A stretch of DNA of 64,000 nt from Vesta saturnalis. Its lineage: Eukaryota > Arthropoda > Insecta > Coleoptera > Lampyridae. A program made the translations under genes and the position numbers. How positions within the stretch are numbered: the first letter of the stretch is position 1; each line of letters starts with the position of its first letter. Under the pieces are notes generated by a model. It did not search any database. It saw only the letters and a program-made list of their open reading frames with translations, and had not been told where the DNA came from. The stretch spans positions 5,293,501 to 5,357,500 of the forward strand of contig JARFJB010000534.1 in the NCBI GenBank assembly GCA_036346205.1, written 5' to 3'. Below are positions 59,554 through 64,000 of the stretch, piece by piece.

Positions 59554-61924
59554 AGCTCCTGCTCTCTTAGGAAGTATTTTTGTATTAAGGTAATTTACGT
59601 TAAATCGACATAAAATCAGCTCTAGAATCTGCAGTTTTATTTTGTGAAGAGAGCTTGAACATATCTTTTATTAAACATTCTTTCTTCTACACAACTGTCA
59701 GTGTCAAAAATAGCCATTAAGTTTTTCCATGTGTAAACTGCTTGTGATAGAAATGCACCTTTTTGTTGTATTACGTCAAGTGCTATAGAAATTGGTTTTA
59801 ACCACTGTTAATATAGATATCTGAAACTTTTTTTAAAATCAATGGATCAATTTCTTCTTTATGCTCTTTATATATTTATAACAATTTCTGCCATTCATTT
59901 ACATAGATGTCAAGACAATCTGAAAGTGTATTCCATCGAACAACTTGAGGTAAGACCAATTCCTTGCCCCCTTTTTCTTTATACCAAGCATTTAGCAAAT
60001 GGGTATTTCTAAAGTTTTACACAATTTTTACTATATGTTCTTTCACCTGCGAGGCTTAGGAAAGCAAACTAAGCAAGTGCGCCGAACAACCATATGTAAG
60101 TATAGGATAACTGAACGACTCGGAAATTTTTTTCTTCATAGTGGCCATGTTGGCCGCATTATCTGTCACAATACTGGTAACTTTACAGTTACATTCATTT
60201 TTACACCTATTTATTGAGTTAATAGCCAACTCAGCAAGATAGTCAGCTGTATGGGGATGATTGGATGTACATATGTTTTCCAAGAGAACACTTTTTACAT
60301 GATCAGCTCATTATGTACATTAGACCATCCATCTAAGGACACGCTAACAGACTGACGCTAACAGAATGTCCAGAAAACTTCTTAAAACATTTAGCTTTTC
60401 CTTCCTCAAATATTTTATTCAGGAGTATTGACGATAATTGAAATCGAGATGGAGGAACGTAACCGGGTCTTAACATTTCTATGGCTTTTCGAATTTCCTT
60501 ATTTTCTAACGCTCTAAAACGGCAATTTGTTGCGTAAACGTCTTTGGCTATTTGTCTGTCCAGTTCTTTCTTCCTATCTTGTCCACTTCGCACAACAAAA
60601 GAACTCAAATGCCCGTTACTTCCACTACTTTCACTTTCACCTACGCTTCCCTTTTCACTGTTCTCGCAGCTCTTCTTTTGCAACTGGATAATTTCATTCT
60701 AGCTAGTTCCAGGTTGTGACTGACTATCACCATGAAGAGTTTCAACATCATTAATATCACTAGTTTTACTTTCACAGATTTCTCAGTGACTTTTTAGTCT
60801 GTCCACTAGATCTTGCAATTCTTTACCACAAGTTTTACACACTGCTCTGCAACCTAGTTTGCTAATCACTTTCTTTTTACAAAATGTTGCCAAATATTAC
60901 CTTGTCATGACTCCAAATGTCTTGCTAGATTACCCACAGAACCAAAAATATTACTAATAACTAGCTGAGAGTTTTCTTTCAGTTTTACAAGTTTCAATAA
61001 TTCCCCAAACTTACAAGACTGTGTGAACAAAAGTTTCACGTTAAGACTTGTCGAGTTTTGCTTCCTATCTGTACTATTCCTGCCTGCTAGGGTTGCAAAG
61101 TTTAATAAATAGATTTTATTAAACGAGTAGAAACTTATATTAAACATGTTACCCGCGTTTAAACGCCCATCAAATAAAAATTTGTGAGATTCTTCAATAT
61201 CTGCTATAAGACTAGGAGAAACATAAAATCTACAAACATTGTGATGTATAAAGGTATTTAGTTACGTAAATGATAGTTTTTATTATAAGTGAAACTCTAT
61301 CCTAAACTACTAAAAATTTCAAAATAAAAACACATTTTCATTATTGTATATTCAATGGAAATAAGATTTATGACCCCACATGCAGTATGCAGTAAATAAA
61401 AAAGATGATCTAAATTTGTAAGGTGGGTATAGAAAATACTTCTGCTAAATAGCTAAGTTAAATATAATATAACTATTTGAATCATCACAATTTCAGGAGT
61501 AAAGGATAAAGATTATTCTAATTTAATAATTTATATTCTGAACAAAAATGCATCAGCACAATGAATGGATGCTGTTTGTTAGTCTTATCTTGTTTGTTTC
61601 AGTTCTAGTAGTTTTATAGTGGTTTAATACTACCATTGTATGGCTTGAAAAATTGCTCATGTTAAAAGGTTTTGAAGGTTAAACGCGAACTTACAACATT
61701 TTACGTATGCGAAGACGTTTAAACGTGTAACTGTAAACGTTTAATTGCTGAAACCCTACTGCCTGTAAATATTTGTTTGCTTAACAAAACAAAACATAAA
61801 CAGTTAATTATTTGAAAATAATACATTAATAAAAACTAGTCAAATTAAAAAAAATGATTTAAAAAAAAAGTCATCGATTTTTGATTTAAAAAAAAAATCA
61901 TGATCTTATCAACCCTGCGGGTAG

Positions 61925-62390
61925 GCCTTCGGAAACTTACAATGGCAATATTGTTTAAACAAAAAGAGATACGAAAAAAATAAAAAAATACAGTTTTTAT
62001 AACAATGAGGGGGAATACAAATGACGTATTTTTCAAATTACACCCACTCCCCCCTTAAGCCCCATCTATACTGACTTAAAAATTTTAAACCACAATACCC
62101 CAATTATGATACCTCTCTGGAAAGTTTATTAAACGTGCTAATCACTGATCACAGAAAAAAAGTAGGGTTAACTGAAAAATTAACCTCAAATTTGAGGATA
62201 ATTCTTGGAAAAGTTACAATGACTATTATCTTTTAAACAAACAGAGGTACGAAAAAAATAAAAAATACTTTTCAACCCCTTTAAGCTTCACCCGCAGTAA
62301 CTTAAACATCTTAAATGGCAATACTCCGCTTAGGACACTTCTATGGAAAGCTTATTCAAAATGCTAATCGTCTTAAGAAAAAAATTGGTA
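61925..62390. repeat. Two-copy tandem repeat, period about 276 bp
   Basis: 61930-62150 and 62205-62390 share ACTTACAATG(G/A), TTTAAACAAA, TACGAAAAAAATAAAAAATAC, a CCCCTTAAGC block, TTAAACATCTTAAA-like and GGAAAG(T/C)TTATT blocks in order. The copies are diverged, perhaps 75 percent alike by eye. No ORF. It directly adjoins the hAT terminus and could be a satellite remnant. Confidence 0.65.
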
Positions 62391-62446
62391 GAATCTAATA
62401 CTACTTTAAATTCAAAAAAACTTTTATATAAAGAAAAACAAGCACA

Positions 62447-63460
62447 CTATAGACAATAATTACAATAATTGTTGAAATGACGGCCATTTTGTTCTATACA
62501 GAAGTACAGACGACTTTCAAACGTTCTAACGTTATGGAAAATGTTTCTTGGGATGTTCTGACACACTTCTATTATACTCTGGCACAATTCATCGAAGGAA
62601 GCTGGTTGAGTTTTATACACTAAAAATTTAATGGAACCCCACAGAAAGAAGTCCACTGAAGTAAGGTCGGGTGACCTTGGTGGCCACTCAATTGGACCCC
62701 TTCCACCAATCCACTGTCTCGTATTAATAGCATAATACAGAGGGCTCCAACCTATTGAAAATGCACAATGTCTTCGTTAAGAATTAAGTTCCCTTCTAAG
62801 TCCCTTTGATTTTCAATTTCATTGACAATTAATGGATCTATCACATTGTTAAGCATCTGAACGTACACCTCGCTGGTTAAATTACTCTCGATAAAAAATG
62901 GACCTATTATTCGGTATCCCAGAATTCCCGCCCAAACATTAAGTTTCTCAGGATTTTGGGTGTGCCCTTCTGTAAAATGATGTGAGTTCTCATCACTCCA
63001 GAAGCGATAGTTTTGTTTGTTTACATGACCATTTAAAAAATGTACATTCATCACTAAAACAAAAGTCAGTCCGTGATTGTTTCGCAAAACTGAATTCTTC
63101 GATCGGGATCATTCTGATAGATGCTCGAGATATACGCGTTATTGACCCCAACTGTTGTGTAGACATATTTGGATTAACAGCAACCGGACCAAGAACTTCT
63201 ACTTGCATCTCTTCCTCCAAAGCTCTAGGTCCCTGTCTTTTTTTATTTGCAACACATCCCATTTCTTGAAATTTTCGTACCAAATACATAAACATGACTT
63301 ACGTTTTTGCCAGGATGTCTTTTATTAAAAGCAAAGGTTGTTCTTAAACAGCACATCTCTTGAGCACCATGAAGAAAATTTTCTTTCTTCCACGCTATAA
63401 ACAATTTTTGAAAACTCGAAAAAATCAGACCAAACCAAATAGCTGTGACGTACAAGTAAA
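62447..63460 (-). pseudogene. DD41D-like transposase, third lineage
   Basis: Minus strand: YLVRKFQEMGCVANKKRQGP and STQQLGSITRISRASIRMI (63290-63110, helix-turn-helix part), CFSDECTFF (first Asp, near 63055), VNKQNYRFWSDENSHHF, EKLNVWAGILGYRIIGPFFI (62940-62890), LNEDIVHFQ followed by a stop, with the second Asp codon apparently changed to Val at about 62752. Then after a frame change WIGGRGPIEWPPRSPDLTSV and MDFFLWGSIKF (third Asp, near 62650), and ESRLYFCIEQNGRHFNNY near the end. The loss of the second catalytic Asp would by itself inactivate it. Confidence 0.85.
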
Positions 63461-64000
63461 TGATTAAAAGATTGACATTTTGTTAAAAACAAGTCTTCTT
63501 TATCTCCTAGGTAATTTTGTGTGTTCTTTGTTTTCTTTTTTTGTTTCTGTATTCCCGTATACCATACGTAGTGTCGTAAAGGGAAAGTGGTTATGAAAAA
63601 ATTCAACCTCGAGATGTTGACGGATGGGTGGGTGGTTGGGTGGATACGTGGGTGAGAGCGCGTGTGAGCGTGCGTTTACACGTATAAACACGAAAGGGGC
63701 CAGACTGTTTGCGTTGGAGTGACGAATTTTGGCATATTGCTATTGTAGTAAAATTATACATCCGTGTCAACTTGTAGGTCATGTAAAACCACCAGAAGAA
63801 CCTATTAACCCATACAATTTTCAAGTAAACTAGTCGTCTAAATGGAGTTAATGCACTGAAACTCGAAGACTATTACATATGAAATTTCAAGCTTATCAGT
63901 CACTTGAAATTGTATTTAATTAAAAAAGTATTCTTATATAAATTGAGACATTTAACCAAGACTTTGGTCCGGGGGAGGGGATCAATAACAAGCATAAAAA
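63461..64000. other. No gene recognised
   Basis: Contains a short GTGGGTGG-rich stretch (63620-63680). No coding motif recognised. Confidence 0.4.

Larger units (their letters stand above)
56541..59661. mobile_element. Palindromic mariner-type foldback inserted in the hAT gene
   Basis: It begins CAGGGTGTCCACAAACTCC right after TA (56539-56540). The left arm (56541-57025) is inverted at 57142-57507 plus 59554-59640. A centre of about 110 bases (57030-57140) is unpaired. The arms carry AAGATGGC-type boxes, GTATGGCGTGA and GGGCGGGGCATTGG. There is no ORF. The last 30 bases of the right arm are degraded, but a TA follows at 59662. So this is a non-autonomous, nearly full-length palindrome of the Tc1/mariner superfamily, about 1.07 kb without its own insertion. 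Confidence 0.85.
56141..60900 (-). pseudogene. hAT-family transposase (interrupted)
   Basis: Minus strand, in order: a Cys/His N-terminal part near 60860-60780 (VCKTCGKELQDLVDRLKSH); IAKDVYATNCRFRALENKEI and MLRPGYVPPSR (60570-60430); a DDE part with IVTDNAANMATMKKK (60170) and LTYGCSAHLLSLL (60090); LVLPQVVRWNTLSDCLD (59970); and MFNKRYVQAL (59680). After the insertion come MLDPTININKEYPFLAEEKR (56530-56470), WWRS (56345) and the C-terminal dimerisation region SSSDIARMFFTYGFIHSDIR (56260-56200). Stops and frame changes are present at several points, including TGA at 56402. The domain order is that of hAT transposases with a BED-type zinc finger. Confidence 0.88.
55885..61917 (-). mobile_element. 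hAT DNA transposon, split by later insertions
   Basis: The right terminus (61850-61917) reads, in the element's direction, CAGGGTTGATAAGATCATGA followed by a T-rich AAATCAAAAATCG-type tract. The left terminus (55886-55935) has the matching ATCATGATTTTAATCAACATG-type DNA (longest shared block AAATCATGATTTT), although its last bases are lost in the TA array. The transposase is read on the minus strand in two parts (about 60900-59665 and 56540-56141), with a 3.1 kb insertion between them. Confidence 0.75.

Overview
This window looks like arthropod, most likely insect, nuclear DNA with a large repeat-rich genome. It is AT-rich, has long (TA)n, (CA)n and (ACTCTC)n arrays, and holds almost nothing but transposable elements of typical insect repertoire: Tc1/mariner-like DD41D transposons, Penelope-like retroelements with GIY-YIG nucleases, non-LTR and LTR retroelement pieces, a hAT transposon, a tRNA-derived SINE and a Maverick/Polinton-type protein-primed DNA polymerase. 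I see no convincing host gene, rRNA gene or free-standing tRNA gene. All family assignments come from motifs read by eye, without database searches.

Layout. 0-5 kb: AT-rich DNA with a decayed DD41D transposase (2.7-3.4 kb). 4.9-8.6 kb: a GC-richer promoter-like repeat, a minisatellite and a minus-strand family-B DNA polymerase remnant. 9.0-12.4 kb: a Penelope-like element split by an unclassified 1.4 kb insertion. 14.9-17.6 kb: a decayed non-LTR element (minus). 18.3-18.7 kb: a Jockey-like RT scrap. 20.3-22.1 kb: a large CTCACT array fused to a DD41D transposon. 22.8-23.1 kb: a tRNA-type SINE. 23.5-24.2 kb: a 0.7 kb MITE. 26.2-29.1 kb: a Penelope remnant, then a DD41D transposon enclosed in nested inverted termini. 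29.5-31.3 kb: an array of transcription-factor-like palindromes. 34.5-36.5 kb: a large foldback of the same repeat family. 36.9-40.8 kb: a Penelope/DD41D chimera and an inverted duplication. 41.3-46.5 kb: BEL/Pao, DD41D and LTR fragments. 49.7-51.5 kb: a remnant of a multicopy insect protein family. 53.7-55.8 kb: the best-preserved Penelope element, between two (TA)n arrays, with a hammerhead-like motif. 55.9-61.9 kb: a hAT transposon split by a palindromic element that is itself split by a solo LTR. 62.4-63.5 kb: another DD41D transposase.

The least familiar object is a dispersed, GC-richer repeat family (about 4.9-5.8, 29.5-31.3, 34.5-36.5 kb and perhaps 45.0-45.3 kb). It repeats motifs resembling AP-1/CRE, E2F, CCAAT, CACGTG, GC-box and YY1 sites, shares a core (CCCTGGAGGGTAGGCAA) in both orientations, and folds into kilobase-scale palindromes. 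No protein in the window explains it. One copy lies next to the DNA polymerase remnant, so a link to a Maverick-like element is possible but unproven.
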